The translations under genes and the position numbers were made by a program. A stretch of 64,000 bases of DNA from Labia minor. Its lineage: Eukaryota > Arthropoda > Insecta > Dermaptera > Spongiphoridae. Within the stretch, counting starts at the first letter, position 1. Each line of letters begins with the position of its first letter. The DNA lies in assembly GCA_963082975.1 (NCBI GenBank), contig OY720345.1, forward strand, positions 33,984,611 to 34,048,610, given 5' to 3'. Shown here piece by piece: positions 45,690 to 58,679 of this stretch. The notes below the pieces were generated by a model. It was not told where the DNA came from and did not search any database. It saw only the letters and a list, made by a program, of their open reading frames with translations.

Positions 45690-46865
45690 ACTAGGACCAT
45701 TTGAAAAGTAAGCGAAATGGAAGGGAAATGAAACAATATTTTTATTAAAATATTTTCAAAAATAATTCTGATCATAAAAAAGTGCGATTCTTTCTTCTGT
45801 AGAAAGTCATTTTCATAATAAACTTAAGTTTCATCTGTTATGATTAATAATCGTCGGATCAATTCGAATTTTTATTTGTATTAAAATAGTCCAGATAAAT
45901 TCTCACTCTTTTTAAGTGTAATAATGTGGAAGGGCTGGAGCTCTTGTGTGAAGTCTAAATATTCTCTCAAAACCTGAAGTAGAAAATATTATAATTCATT
46001 ATTAATATTAATAATTAATGAAAGAGATTAATATAATTTTAATAATTATCATGAGAGATTATAACTTAGAATTAACTATAAAATAAATTTGATTTATTTT
46101 AATATTATTGATATATTAAATTTTATATTATTTAGCAATTGCAAATAACAACGGTCGACCACTTAGCTGTTCATTGTTAAGTAAAGGGCAAAGCGATCCT
46201 CCGGAAGGCGTTCTAGGGTTCCTTCCAGGCATTCAATTATTCTTCTTCTCTGGGCAGCAACTTCTATGGTAGCCTCGATATATGATACTGGCACTTAGAG
46301 ATGATGTCTCTATGTCCCTCTCCATCCCGAAAAATGATCTTAGATTCTTCCTTCCATTCAGCAGTATAACTCTTACCTCTTTCTAGAAGCACTTGGTTAC
46401 TCTTCCAATAACTCAATTTTTTTCAAGCTTTTTTAAGTCGAATACATGGCAATAGGTTTCATTCTTCAAACGATCCTATTTCAATTAAAGTGTCCTCAAT
46501 TTAGGTATTTATCCTAAATTGTGAGTGAACCTGAGAATGTTAATATTTGTTTTAAATGTTTATTTATAGAATATTAATGGCATTTTCCTAATAAAAGGCA
46601 TTTTTATGCTTTAATATATATATACGCACTAAAATTAATAATCAATTAAATTAAAATATTAAAATAAAACTAATTTGATCCGATGATTATTATAACAGAT
46701 GAATCTTAAGTTCATTATTATACATCTGAAAACGATTTTCTACGTGAAGAGATAAAAGCTGCCAAAGACTGTTATCTGCAGAATCACACTTTTTATGATG
46801 TCATATGTTAAATGCACAGAATTAATTTGAAAAATATTTTAATAAAAATATAGTTCCATTTTAAC
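45690..46865. mobile_element. Element with long imperfect terminal inverted repeats (family G)
   Basis: About 160-185 bp at each side are inverted copies: ATATTTTTATTAAAATATTT (45750 region) against its inverse near 46835, AAAAAGTGCGATTCT against AGAATCACACTTTTT, and TTCATCTGTTATGATTAATA against its inverse near 46690. Both inner borders read GATCCGA/TCGGATC. The outer sequence GACCATTTGAAAAGTAAGC resembles mariner-type ends, but the superfamily is not certain. Confidence 0.6.
46180..46430 (-). pseudogene. Unrecognised broken frame inside element G
   Basis: On the minus strand one frame reads SYTAEWKEESKIIFRDGEG..IISKCQYHISRL before a stop, and a shifted frame continues EATIEVAAQRRRIIECLEG..LERLPEDRFALYLTMNS before a stop. 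Codon use is G+C-richer than the flanks, suggesting former coding. I recognise no domain and invent no function. Confidence 0.35.
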
Positions 46866-48429
46866 TATTTATATATTAAAAATATAATTGTTATCATTCG
46901 TTATTATATGTGTAAATGAATAGAATACGATTTTATCTTTTTTTTTTATATAATATAAGATAAAAGGAAATAAATAATAATAATTTCTTTATCATTTTTA
47001 TTCTTTTTTACAAGGATTTTCAAAAAATAAAAAAAAAATGAAATTCAAATAAATTCCTTAATCATTTCTTTACGAACAAAGCATGGCTCTGCCGGATCTC
47101 TTTGAAGCGACAATTTTGATTTGCGACTGACTGTATAGAATGCTTTGTTTTGTCATGTCTGCTAATGTTAATGTTAATTGGGGTTGTTGCCTTGAATACA
47201 TGTTATTCCTCTCATCTTGGATCTATCTCTGTGGTTTCTAACACTAAATATATCATGTTTGTCGATTGGGTCAAATCGAGGGGGAGAAACTATTCCCTCA
47301 GACACTGATTGATAGGGTTACATTTTAGACAAGTGAGATATTAATATACGTACATTGGATTATTCAATCAAAGGTTTACACCGTCAATGATCAATGGATT
47401 GAGCATTACAATTTATAATTGCTTTTTTTTAAATATAAAATAAAGCTATTCAAAAAGAAAAATTTTAAAAAAATCATTCTAATTGCAATACTAAATTATA
47501 AAAGAACATTGGATTGAGTAAAAACCAACCGGAATAATAATTAAAAAGTCTTAATTAATAAATTTAAGTGATGAACCAGTGATTTAGAATAAAAAAGGTG
47601 AAAGGCAGCAGTAATTGATATTAAATAAATATATATAGATTAAATAAAATTTATAAAATTTAATTAAATATTAGATGGATTTGAGCTGAAATATCCATTT
47701 ATGGAGGTTTCCACAAATCCACAAATTTTTAAAATAATATTTAAATATTGAAAAATTGTTGGCAAAAATTGGCACCTATGAAAAATTTAATAACACACAA
47801 AGACAAAATTATTCTTTTAATAATTCCAGCATTTCTCTCTCTCTCAAAAGAAATATATTAAAATTTAACATTCAAATTATAATTTATGATATAAATTTGT
47901 AGAACTAAATATCTATCTTAGTAGGTTCACCAAAATTGATAAATTGTACATTTTGCATGGGGGCACTACAGTTTATTAGTAAGAGATAAACCTAAATATC
48001 TCTCTGTGACTCTACGACTCGAATGTTCTTGGCCGCATCAACCACACCCCTCCGAGTATTTCTATTCTGAACCTAAATTATGTATATCAGAATTTTTTAA
48101 AATTTTGTGGCCTTTTTATGACAATCTCACCATTTGTTACAATGCTTTTTTAGAATTTCTTTTTAAAAATTAATTTTAAATAAAAACAGTCAGTATTTTA
48201 TTTATGTTTATAAATTATAAATTAAAAATTTTATAAAATACATTTTATATAACTTTTTACAACATAACTTATATATATATGAATATATATTTATAAATTT
48301 TATAATTTTTTCATTGAATTATAAACATAAATATTCTATTGATTCGATTTAAGATGTATTCAATCATTAGAAAAAAAAAATTATTTTATTAATATGATTT
48401 TTATTTGTAATAAATTCCCGAAGAGACTT
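46866..48429. other. Intronic DNA, mostly A+T-rich
   Basis: A less A+T-rich block lies at 47080-47320. No gene seen. Confidence 0.45.
47998..48076 (-). mobile_element. Short RTE-like LINE tail fragment
   Basis: TCTGTGACTCTACGACTCGA and GGCCGCATCAACCACACC match the inverted LINE tail at 59130-59190 (GTGACTCTAAGGAACTCGAA, GGCCGCAGCAACCACA). Confidence 0.65.
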
Positions 48430-48600
48430 AAAGTAGAATGCGCACCTCCGCTTGTCGTCCCTGCTCACCCTTCTCCTTTCCCCTCCTCCGCCTGGCCCCA
48501 CCTCCTCTTGCCTGCCGGCCTGACGCATTCAGTTCCCATTCACTGAGGAGGGGAAGACGTTGAGCGGTCTCTCCACCGAATTCATCCCTTAATCAAGTGC
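48430..48600. other. G+C-rich island in the ASPP intron
   Basis: About 170 bp, pyrimidine-rich then mixed, with CpG, clearly the most G+C-rich non-coding stretch of the intron and not repeated in the window. TCAGTT with A at 48531 resembles an arthropod initiator and AGACGTTG, 25-32 nt further, resembles a DPE. It could be a promoter, enhancer or captured fragment. Confidence 0.4.
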
Positions 48601-48732
48601 TAATCAAGAATTAATTGAAAATTTATTAGTTTTTATTAATTAAAACGAAGATTTTATTAGTCAACTAATGAGAAAAAATATTTCAATAAAAAATTATTTT
48701 TATTAAATACATTTTTATAAATTTTACTAATA

Positions 48733-49236
48733 CAGTAGAACCTCGATAAGTTAAAGTCCAAGGGAAACAAAATATTTTAAGTTATAGAGGTTTTAAGTTA
48801 TCAAGTGTCTATGTTAGGGATAGTTTAATAACATTTGTTTAAATACTAAATCATGTCGTTTCTTAAAATTCTCTAACCAGCCATTGCTGGCTTTAAAATT
48901 TTTTATTTTCAGCGAATTAGCGAACTCTTCAGCTTTTTCTTTCAGTATGGGTCCACTAACACTGATGTTATTGTTTCGACTGTGTTTGAACCACGTAAAC
49001 AAACATTGTTCTAAATTAGAGAATTCGGCAATTTTTCTTCTTTTACATTGAAGACTTTCTCCTGATTCTTGTTTCTTCAAGATTTCAGCTTCTGAGGGCC
49101 AATACAGAGATTACATATTTAAGTTATCGAGGTTGGGTATTTTAAGTTATTGAGGTTTTGGGCTCTGATGGGAAGGGAACATATTATTTTTTGAAGTTAT
49201 AGAGGTTTTTAAGTTACCGAGGTTTGAGTTCTACTA
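48733..49236 (-). mobile_element. Tigger/pogo-like element, internally deleted
   Basis: The left end CAGTAGAACCTCGATAAG is flanked by TA (48731-48732) and the right end GAGTTCTACTA is followed by TA. CAGTAGAACCTCGATAA is very close to the known Tigger-type terminus. Inner copies of AAGTTATAGAGGTTTT and AAGTTAYCGAGGTT occur at both ends. About 500 bp remain of an element that is normally over 2 kb. Confidence 0.82.
48814..49080 (-). pseudogene. Tigger/pogo transposase N-terminal fragment (CENP-B-type HTH)
   Basis: The 88-residue frame has KRRKIAEFSNLEQCLFTWF, VSGPILKEKAEEFANSL and FKASNGWLENFKKRHDLVFK: the CENP-B-type helix-turn-helix that binds the element ends. It begins with Met but lacks the first pogo-type HTH in intact form, and it stops just after the HTH before the DDE catalytic domain. 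As a short DNA-binding-only protein it could in principle still be expressed, but no evidence supports this. Confidence 0.82.
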
Positions 49237-51615
49237 TATATTGCTTATTCTTATATATATTTATAAATTTTTATTAAAATCTGAATAGAATATTAAACTT
49301 ATATATTCTTCTATTGTTTCGATTTAAGATCTCATTAATTCAATTTTGTTAAAAATTATTTATACATTAAAAAAATCAATTCATTTTTAATTTAAAAACA
49401 TCTTTCAAATGTTAGTATTATTTTATGAAGTATTTTTAAATTTTAAAGAATTATTTACTAAATAGTTTATTCTTATGTCTTTTTAAAAATCATAAAATCT
49501 AGTATATAGTATATAATTTTAAATATTCTATATATTATGTTTAATCTTTTTAATCACCACTCCATTCAAATTTCTTGCGGTAAATCTGAAATTAGATTTC
49601 TTATTCTTGAATCCATTATAACACTGCTACATCAATGAGTTGGTAAGTTACCATTCAGTCTCAATCAAGTTAATATTTTCACATAACAACATTCATCCTA
49701 TCCAATATAACTTTTGGGCATAGACATTCAAAAGGGCTCGTGTAGGGTGTTACTTATAAATAAATTCATTGTCTCTCTTAACAATTCAAGTATAAGTATT
49801 AAAATAATTAACTTTATGTTTTTTTAAGCTATTAATTAATTTTTATCAGATTTATATTTAATAATTAAAATAATTTGGAAAATACTAATTAAGCCTTTAA
49901 ATTTTGTACGTATTAAAAAATACCTGTTATTGATATTTATTAAACACATATATAAAACAAATTCATATCATATAGATTTATATCTTTTAATAGAAAATGA
50001 GATTTAATATCTAAATGTGAAATTAAATTAAATCTCCTTATCAAATGTTAATGGGATTTTAATTCATCTATATTCGTATGTAAGGAAATTTAGACAAAAC
50101 AATTTCCGCTTTTTTCATTTGATGAGTCGTTAATATCTATCCAAATGGATAGAGTGGAAATAGAGAGAAAAAACAAAAAGCTACAATGTATAAAACATCA
50201 GGAGGATAAAGGGACAAGGGGTTATCTAAATCGGATGGAACTTATTTATTCAAAAGTAAAAACAAATATTTTATAGAAAAATCATTTAATATAAATAAAG
50301 GAAAGTAAAGTATTATAATGATATATTTTAGAAGAATTATAATATTATTAATTTCAAGGGCATTAATAAATTAATAATGAAATGAATTTTATATGATGAT
50401 AGGGGTAAAAACTTAGCTGCAAAGATTTTCTACTTAAGAGTACTTTCTACTGTAAAAACTCAAATCATGAGTAATTTTATTTCTAAATATTCTTTATATG
50501 ATTAATTTAAGAACAAATTATAACAGTTTATATATAGCAATGATTAATCATTTTCTATAATCATAATATAATACACGTTGAAATAATGAAAGTGTTACTG
50601 AATACCTAAGTATAAGCTTGAAAATTTTGATATGATAGTCATTTACAATTTACATTAATAATGCGTTGACAGTTGGACAAGTAATCCCGCCGTGGTCGCA
50701 ATTAAACACTTATGACGTTAACTTCATTTGGTGTAGAGTAGCATTTGCACGGTGCATAGCAGCACTTAATTTGCATTGGAATCTATTAACAATGTGGAAG
50801 GAAAGAGGTTAACAAATCGGATTATCATACGGCAGACCCGCTGTTTTACAATAATCACTGCTAATTTATTACATTTAATTTTATTATAATGTTAATTAAC
50901 AAAAAATAAATCAATGTTTTGTCCAATAAGTAGATGATTTATCATTTACTTAGTATATCAGTAGTAAATTAGAGAATTTAGTGATTTCTTTAATTCAAAA
51001 TTTATTCAATCAAACAGTAGTACACGTATACATTTAATTGGTCCAAATGCGATTTAGGTGTAGAATATATAATTGATTCAAGAAAGATAGAGATCATTAC
51101 TTGAACTTGTCGACAAGTTTACCATAGACACATTAAATAATTAAAGTTTGTCATGAATAAATAAATTCAGTTTATTATGAAAAATCCACATTTCTTTAAT
51201 TGTCCTATGTGCATTGGGTTGATTTTATTAGATGAACTTTTCTGAGGTTGTATTTTAATTTACAATTCTATAATAATTCATTTTATTAAGATTAATTTTT
51301 TTAATTTTTTTTAAATTCAGATTTTGATTTATATTTTATTTTATATTTAATTTTTAATGGTTTTAAGTGATGGCCTACTATTTTTTAATATAAAAATAAA
51401 AGAATCTGATTTTTTTTAAGGTTAGCAAATCCCACCTTTTTATAGAGAATTTGTATCAAAAATTATATGAAACAAAAAAAAAATGTTTGGTACAAACGAA
51501 ATTTTAAAAAATGGAATCCACTAACAATAATAAAAAGATAAAAATTATGTTTAATAGATTTAATTTTTATATAATTAGGTAAATTTTTCTAAACCATTTT
51601 TATAATATGATTTGT
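49237..51615. other. A+T-rich intronic DNA
   Basis: No gene or repeat recognised; small less A+T-rich blocks at 49560-49750 and 50660-50840. Confidence 0.5.
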
Positions 51616-52360
51616 CTTTAGCCTCAAATTTGCGTCTTTGCACGCTTTGGAGCCAGTTCATCACGTGCAGTTCACTTGGTTGACTGTCATTTGGACTCCG
51701 GTGTGAAATGATGGAGCCATGTTTCATCCATAGTCACATATCGACGCACAAATTCGAATTTATTACGTTTGAACAGCTCCAAACACTCCTTAGGATCATC
51801 GATTCGTTGTTGTTTTTGATCGACTGTCAGCTCGCGCGGCACCCACTTTGAACAGAGCTTTCTCATATCCATATATTCATGCAAGATATGACCAACACGT
51901 TCCTTTGATATCTTTAGGTTCTCAGCTATCACACTCAACTTCACTTTGCGATTATCAAAAATTATTTTGTGGACTTTTTTGATGTTTTCTTCCGTAACAG
52001 CCTCTTTGGGGCGTCCACTGTGTGCATCGACCTCAGTGCTCATTTCGTCTCGTTTAAACTTAGCAAACCACTTCTCTACGGTTGATTTTGCTGGTGCAGA
52101 GTTCGAATAATGTTTATCAAGCCAAGCCTTTGTTTCAATACTATTTTTTCGCCAAAAAGCATTGCTTTATCAACACACAAAATTCCTTTTTTTCCATTTT
52201 ATCAAATTAACAAAAGTTATTTCACAAAACTCCGATACTAATTGTGCATCAGCTGTCAAATTTATACAGGCGTCTTTTGAAGGTTAGGGCTAAATAAAAA
52301 AAATATAGACTAGTGGTGCTATGTTTGGGTCAGCCTACGAACATTTCAGCCCAGCGTTAT
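51616..52360 (-). mobile_element. mariner element, 3' half missing
   Basis: A 5' end with ACGCTGGGCTGAAATGTTCG (from about 52357) and a leader precede the transposase start at 52197. Homology stops near 51616 without a 3' terminus, so the element is truncated. Confidence 0.8.
51636..52197 (-). pseudogene. mariner transposase N-terminal half
   Basis: From ATG at 52197 the frame begins MEKKEFCVLIKQCFLAKK, then a frameshift (one extra or two lost bases) at about residues 18-20 and further reading KAWLDKHYSNSAPAKSTVEK in the next frame. The 118-residue open part (52043-51687) has the second helix-turn-helix (NRKVKLSVIAENLKISKERV), WVPRELTVDQKQQR and YVTMDETWLHHF, the block of the first catalytic Asp. 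It continues past a stop at 51690 with words like TARDELAPKRAKTQ and then ends. The remaining two catalytic Asp are lost. Confidence 0.88.
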
Positions 52361-52980
52361 ATTTATTTAATTTTCATTATCTTTCATTAAATTCAATCAA
52401 TCGTAAAAAAATGGGTTATTTTTTATTTATTTTACATTAAATAGCAATTCACTTATTTAAAGACTTTATGATTATTGTAAAGATCTTATAATTTAGTAAT
52501 TAATAAAGATAAGATTCATTAATCAAAGCAAACATCTAAACATTATGTATAACATCAATCAAGTTCTGATATTAATGTTATCTTCAATGAATGACGAAAT
52601 ATCTCTACACAGTCAAATAATAATTAGAGTTTAAGAAGATATAATACGAATATGTTTATTGAAAATGAAATTCATGTATAAATATATATATAAATGTACA
52701 TAAATATCTGTATGAGTATAATTTCAAAAGGAAAAATAAACAAAGTTAGAAGGTTTATAAAGTAAATGAAGAATAATCAAAAAAAAGTTTAAAAATATGA
52801 AAATGAAATGTAGTGGAGGATTTAATTATGTCGATAAGAAGGGTCTTTCCCCACTAGAATAAATTTTATTCTTAAGTTTAACTAAACCAATGGTAGTTAA
52901 CTGATCTTTTCGATTTCATAAGAGCCCCTGGTAGTTAGGCAACTAACAATAAATCTTTCCAAATGTTTATTTTATTATTA
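52361..52980. other. A+T-rich intronic DNA
   Basis: Nothing recognised. Positions 52981-52994 are the left target duplication of the Jockey insertion. Confidence 0.5.
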
Positions 52981-52994
52981 AATCAAATCTGATT

Positions 52995-53733
52995 CACCTT
53001 CATTGCTACCTATGCAGATGACACAGTTTTACTTGTAATCAACAACGAACCTGACATAATTTCAAGAAACTTCAAGAACAATTAGATTGTTTACAAAGCT
53101 GGCTACAAACGTGGATAATTCATATAAAATAATAGTGTATTACATTTACAAACAGCCAATTAATATGTCCACCCATTTACTTAAATTCCTAAATTATCCC
53201 TAACTGTGACGTTGTTAAATATCTCGGACTTCATTTAGATACAATACTCACATGAAAAACACATATCGACATACACTGTCAACTATGGGGAACTGCAAAT
53301 GAGTCCAATATCAGTAAAATTCAAAAAACACAATCTGAGATCCTTAGATTCATCACCAACGCTCCTTGGTATATAACCAATGAATCTTTGCATAAAGATC
53401 TTCTTGTCCCATCAGTCAGGGAAGTCATAATCAAAACATATGAAAAATATATTTCCAAAATGGAAAATCATACAAACCCATTGGCTATCAACCTACTTGA
53501 CAATTGTCTAACCAAAAGAAGATTAAAAAAATTTCATTTATTGGAGACAGAAGATCGTTCAAAGCATAACGATTGGAAAAATAAATTCCATTAGAGATCA
53601 TCATTGGATACACTGAATGATGTATGAATGTAAAATGTAAGTGAATGAGTCTTAAATGTAAATCAAATTTACTTATAGTTGATTTTTTATTTTTTTTTTG
53701 AACTGATTGTAAATATATTTAAAATAAAAAAAA
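52995..53733 (+). mobile_element. Jockey-clade LINE, 5'-truncated, with target-site duplication
   Basis: AATCAAATCTGATT occurs at 52981-52994 and 53734-53747, an exact 14-bp duplication. The insert begins with FIATYADDTVLLV, the catalytic YADD motif of reverse transcriptase, followed by a frameshifted thumb region and KYLGLHLD. After an internal loss it reads CQLWGTANESNISKIQK, ILRFITNAPWYITNESLHKD and DNCLTKRRLKKFH, the C-terminus of Jockey-type polymerases, ending at the stop at 53594. A 3' UTR and an A-rich tail follow. The open part 53388-53594 is only the tail of that frame. Confidence 0.92.
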
Positions 53734-53747
53734 AATCAAATCTGATT

Positions 53748-56487
53748 AAATCACCTCATAATGTATGTAATTGTATAATTTATTTATTTATTTAGTTAAA
53801 TAAACGTATATCTCGTTATGACTGCTTATTAAGCAATCGTTATCAATTACCATACTCTTTCTATGACTCAAGCGAACTTATTGTAGGCATATTTTTTTTT
53901 AAATTTAATCAAATTAATGTACACATAAATAATAGTGTATATTTATATATATTATTTTAAATAATATTAATAACTATTTTATAATCCTTAAAATTTAAAA
54001 GTATTTTTTTAAATAATTGTAATAATGTCACAGTAACATTTTTATTTTTTCTTCTTAATTTAAAATATGATAAAGAATGTAATTGTTCTTTTCATTATGA
54101 TTAATTGGCGGTTGTATATTTTAAGACTATTTTTTAAACCTTTAAAATTATATTAATATTCTGCACAAATAATAAAGATATTTGCAAATATTGAAATTAA
54201 ATTAAAGTACAGATTAAATTTACCTTTTGAACTTACGCAGGGATAATCTTTAATTTACGATATTATATCAATCATTGATTAACTATCGATAGGGATTAAC
54301 ATGCTCCACTCTTGATCTGATAAAATCTTTAATGAATGTATATTCTCTGTTTGCTAAAATATTGTTGATTGAAGAGAATATCATATATATTGTATTTTGA
54401 TCAAATTGTCGAATATTTTTTTTTATCAAAAAAATTGTTTATCGTTTAAATCATAAACAATAATATAATAAAATTGAGGTCGTTTCAAACTTACCTTTAT
54501 TATCGTTAACTTGTTTATAGGTTCAATATTTGAATGGTAACGTGGGAATTTAAAAATACCTTGTTTGAATGGTTGCAGTTATGATAGGGGCATATGGTGG
54601 AAGAGTCTATCGTTTGGAATGCGACGCAATCGGATTATTGAATGACACAAATATAAATATCAATGGTAAAGGTATATAACATCCAATACGCCCGTAACAA
54701 GAGAGCTTAGGATTCGCACATTCAAACTTTCATAAATGATTTGAAACAAACGAACATATTGACAAAAATATTGATAGAAAAAAGAATAAATAATACCAGT
54801 AGTATCAGATTAAAAGGATATTTACTCAATAATCTATCTTTTTTGTCTGTTAGTAAAGTATATAAAAATATTATATTCATTTGTGTATATGTAATATACA
54901 AATACCTTTGATAAGAATAAAGATATATAGGTACTTTATATAGATATATAAATGAATTTTTGTGATCGATCCAGCAATTCAAATTAAATAATTCAATGAG
55001 AGTTCTCGTTGAAAAGTTATATAAAAAAAAAAAAAAAAATAGGTGAAAAGTCTAAAGCAAAACTAAAATTTTAAATGAAAGCTCTAATTCTTTCTATAAA
55101 ATACGGATATAAATCGAACATTCTAAACAATATATAATATTTTATATTATTAATATATTAATATAGTTATTCTAATAAATATATTAATATATATTATTAA
55201 AGTCTGAATATATCTAGTCCTATGGTAGATAATTCTAAATGTAAGAATAAAAAAAAATCATATCTATAAAATTATAAAAAAATCCTTAGTTTTTTATGTG
55301 TATCTTAAAATTACGAAATTATATATATTATAATAATATTTTATTTAATATACATTCAATATTATTATTAAAAATAAAATAATAAAAATAAAATAAAATT
55401 CCTATTTAAATTTTAATTGCAAAATCCCCTCTTTCATGCTAATAATGAAAGGAAAAAAAATGGTTTATGTGAAGTCTATTCCTACAGACTGGATAAATAG
55501 CGGAATAATTTCCATTGAACTAATTACGATTGACATGTGTTTTAATTAATTTTTTTTTATTATTATTATTTTAATAGAAAATTAAATTATTAAAAAAAAA
55601 AAAAAAAAAATTTCAAATGAAGAACTTGACATTTGATGGTTGACTAATGAAATGGTGTGAGTGGAGGGTGGGGGGATGAGGAGAGCGATGGATGAGTGAT
55701 GAGAGTCGGCTATTGCCTTTGTATGTACTTGTGGAGTGAGCGTAAAGAGGAATGATTATGCGGATTGAAGAGATGAGTGGCTGATGTGATATTTAACAGG
55801 TTAATGTTTAATTAAGACAACGATCAATAATTTCTATGTAAATTCTATATTTTGAATAATAATTAAATTAGCATTTGATAGTTGGAAATCATTGAAAGTT
55901 AATAATATAATTAATTATATGCTCTTTGTAATAACTTTCTATTTATCTTATAATATTATAATATTAAATATGATGATAAATATAAAATATTGATTCAATA
56001 TATAAAATTAAATATTGTATTGAAAAATAAATAACATTCTTATGAAAATTTTTATCTCAGAGTTAATGAAAAAATTTCCTTTTTTTAATTATAAATTATA
56101 TATATATATTTCTCAAAATTAAGGTGAATTTTTGATTATATAATATTAGTTAAAAATTATCATTGAATGAAACAGAACTAAAGTTATTGAAATCAATTTA
56201 AGGAAAACTTTATACTTGATGAAGATTGTCCAATTTCATTTAAATATTTTTAATTTTTCTCTTTGACAGTCTTGTGGTTTGTTACATTCTCTTTCCTCCT
56301 CCTCTTTTACCCTCTATCTCTCTCTCTCTCTCTCACACACTCATTCTCTGTAATTTTAATGTTTCAGTATTCGTGAGACCAAAATCGAACAATTCTAAAT
56401 AGATAATCAGCTGACTGATGTATATTTAAATAGACAACTTATTTAATTAGAATCAACGACAAAAGCAATAAATAATATAATATAATA
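53748..56487. other. A+T-rich intronic DNA
   Basis: A less A+T-rich, G-rich block lies at 55640-55790 and a CT microsatellite at 56315-56335. The frame at 54722-54982 has no domain. An A run lies at 55590-55610. Confidence 0.5.
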
Positions 56488-56740
56488 ATTAGCGTTTCTC
56501 AACCTTTCAGTATTTCAGTTAGTTTTCAATCATAATTTGCATTGCGCCCCCTCTTAAAATAAAATGTCAACTATGTATAATGTATATTGTGTATTTTGGA
56601 TTCTGATTGGAAATTATTTCTAACTAACTGCAAAAATAATAGATTTTCCAAATGTGTGTGCTTTTCTATCAATATCACAGTTAATCAATTCATTTAAATA
56701 ATTGATATTCTTCACCTCCCCCTAAGAGGGCGCGCCTCAT
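56488..56740. mobile_element. Probable hAT MITE remnant (GTTTCTCAACCTTT end)
   Basis: GCGTTTCTCAACCTTTCAG is the typical outer sequence of Charlie-like hAT elements, and the inner GCGCCCCCTCTTAA and CCCCCTAAGAGGGCGCG words form an inverted pair as in such MITEs. The right end is degraded and no duplication was found. Confidence 0.5.
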
Positions 56741-58648
56741 TCGCTGGATTAATTTGTCAATTGTAAATATGGTATATATATAGAACAGTGACGGAAAAAT
56801 GTAAATGCCAGGGTGGCTTTGTTATCGGGCATTTTTCTTTTAAATATAAAAAAATATTGGTTCTCTAATAATTTTATTATTTTAATAACCTTATTCAAAA
56901 AATATTTCAATTTTGAAACCACACAATTTTTATTATTCAATTATTATTCATTATGTCAAAGTTTATTAATCAGTGACAGTTCTTTTTCAGTTTTGGTGAC
57001 GATATATTGATTATAGATTGAAATCCTAATATTAATTAAAATTAATTAATTAAAAATGTAAAAAAATTATTATTTATTTGCTTTAAATATAACAATAATC
57101 ATTAAATTCCTGATTATATTTCGAATAATTTAGAAATAAAAAATTAAAATTAAAATAAAATGAAATAAATAACACTAATTCGTTAAAAACATTTGTGATA
57201 TAATTTAATTGCTTTTTTAAACAAGTCTGAACGTCTAGACTAATATCTAGAGTTCGTATTTTTGTATAATTAAAACAAAAATAAAATTGAAAAAAAATTT
57301 TACTTAGGAATCGTATAATAAAATATCCAGTTAAAATGTTAAATGTATATACACATAAAAAAAAACTTGATTATAATAAAAATCTTTCAAAAAATTTTTA
57401 TTTAAATTAAATGATTCTAAAATTTTTAATTGATAAAAAAATAAAAGTATATATATTATATATAAGTATGTAAATCTTCAAAGATCAATCGTAAAAATAC
57501 AATTATAAATTTATTCTAATAGAAATAGAGATAAACTTAATATTATAATTAGACTAGAAACTCAATCTGATAATTTTTATTTATTTAATTTTATTTTTGA
57601 TTTAAAATAACCATCCAGTGTATCTACACAATTTTATATTATATTTAATTAATCTTATTAAATCTATTTTTATGTTACAAATTGATTTATTTTTTAAAGA
57701 ATTATGTAATTTTCATGCATTCAATGATGAAACTTTATTAACATAGAATTCAGAGTCGTGTTTGTCGACGGACTAATCTAGGATGCAAATAAAATTTCAA
57801 GATTGTTTGCCAATCGATGATGACAATAGTGTAGTCTTGGCGAGAATAGATGGTGTGGTGGGTTTGTTGAAAGGAAATTGCGATGTGGAGGGGGTGGGTG
57901 GGATGTTAACAAAGGCATCCCCTCATTCAGATTCAGCTCTTCCTCTTTTTTTGCGAATTATTCTCTCTCTTTCTCTTTCTATTTCCCGTTCCTTCACTAG
58001 CTCTAGTTCTTCTCTCTAGGGCTCCAAGAATCGCACAAGCTGTTTCAACAGCTGCCAAAGTCAGCCCGAAAGCTTAAAGTCAATCTGGAGACAAACTTGC
58101 AAAAGGTGTAAAATAAATAAAGGGCTACCCCCACTCTCCAAGATTTCCTACCTGTTTCCAACTCTCGTGGATTATCTGACAAGAATTTTCATATCCTTGA
58201 GATTACATTCAAGTCGAAAAGAGACATTCATATCCATATTTCCATTCATTCCCTCCCATCCCTGACTTTTCATCTTTTCTTATTTTCTTCCTCGCTCAGT
58301 CTGACTGCATATCAAACACGATTATCTACCAAGCTTATTCTTGATGGTTCTTAAATAATTTGCAAATTTTATTCTTAAATTATGCAAAAACTTTCCACTA
58401 AAAACTTAATCCATGTTTTTATTTTATTTTATTTTATTTTATTTTTGTTTTTTTTTGTAGGTGAAATGTAAATTATGTTGAGGAAATGATTCTCAATCTT
58501 TATAAGTTTATCATACTTTCAAACTTAAAATTCAAAATGACACAATAAATTGTTTATAATAAAGGAAATATATGTATATATATATAAGATCATAAAGTAA
58601 GATATGTTATATTTAAAAATAAAAAAAATATTTAAGAACCTATATTTT

Positions 58649-58654
<6 letters not shown>
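56741..58654. other. Intronic DNA with an A+T-poor island
   Basis: No gene. Positions 57755-58310 are less A+T-rich, CT-rich in part, and include the inverted repeat AGCTGTTTCAACAGCT (58038). The frame at 57783-58019 runs from ordinary intron into the CT tract and has no recognisable domain. Confidence 0.45.

Positions 58655-58674
<20 letters not shown>

Positions 58675-58679
<5 letters not shown>

Noticed and set aside
57783-58019. 78-codon frame in the A+T-poor island
   Set aside because: Half of it is a CT microsatellite read as Ser/Leu; no recognisable domain or start context.
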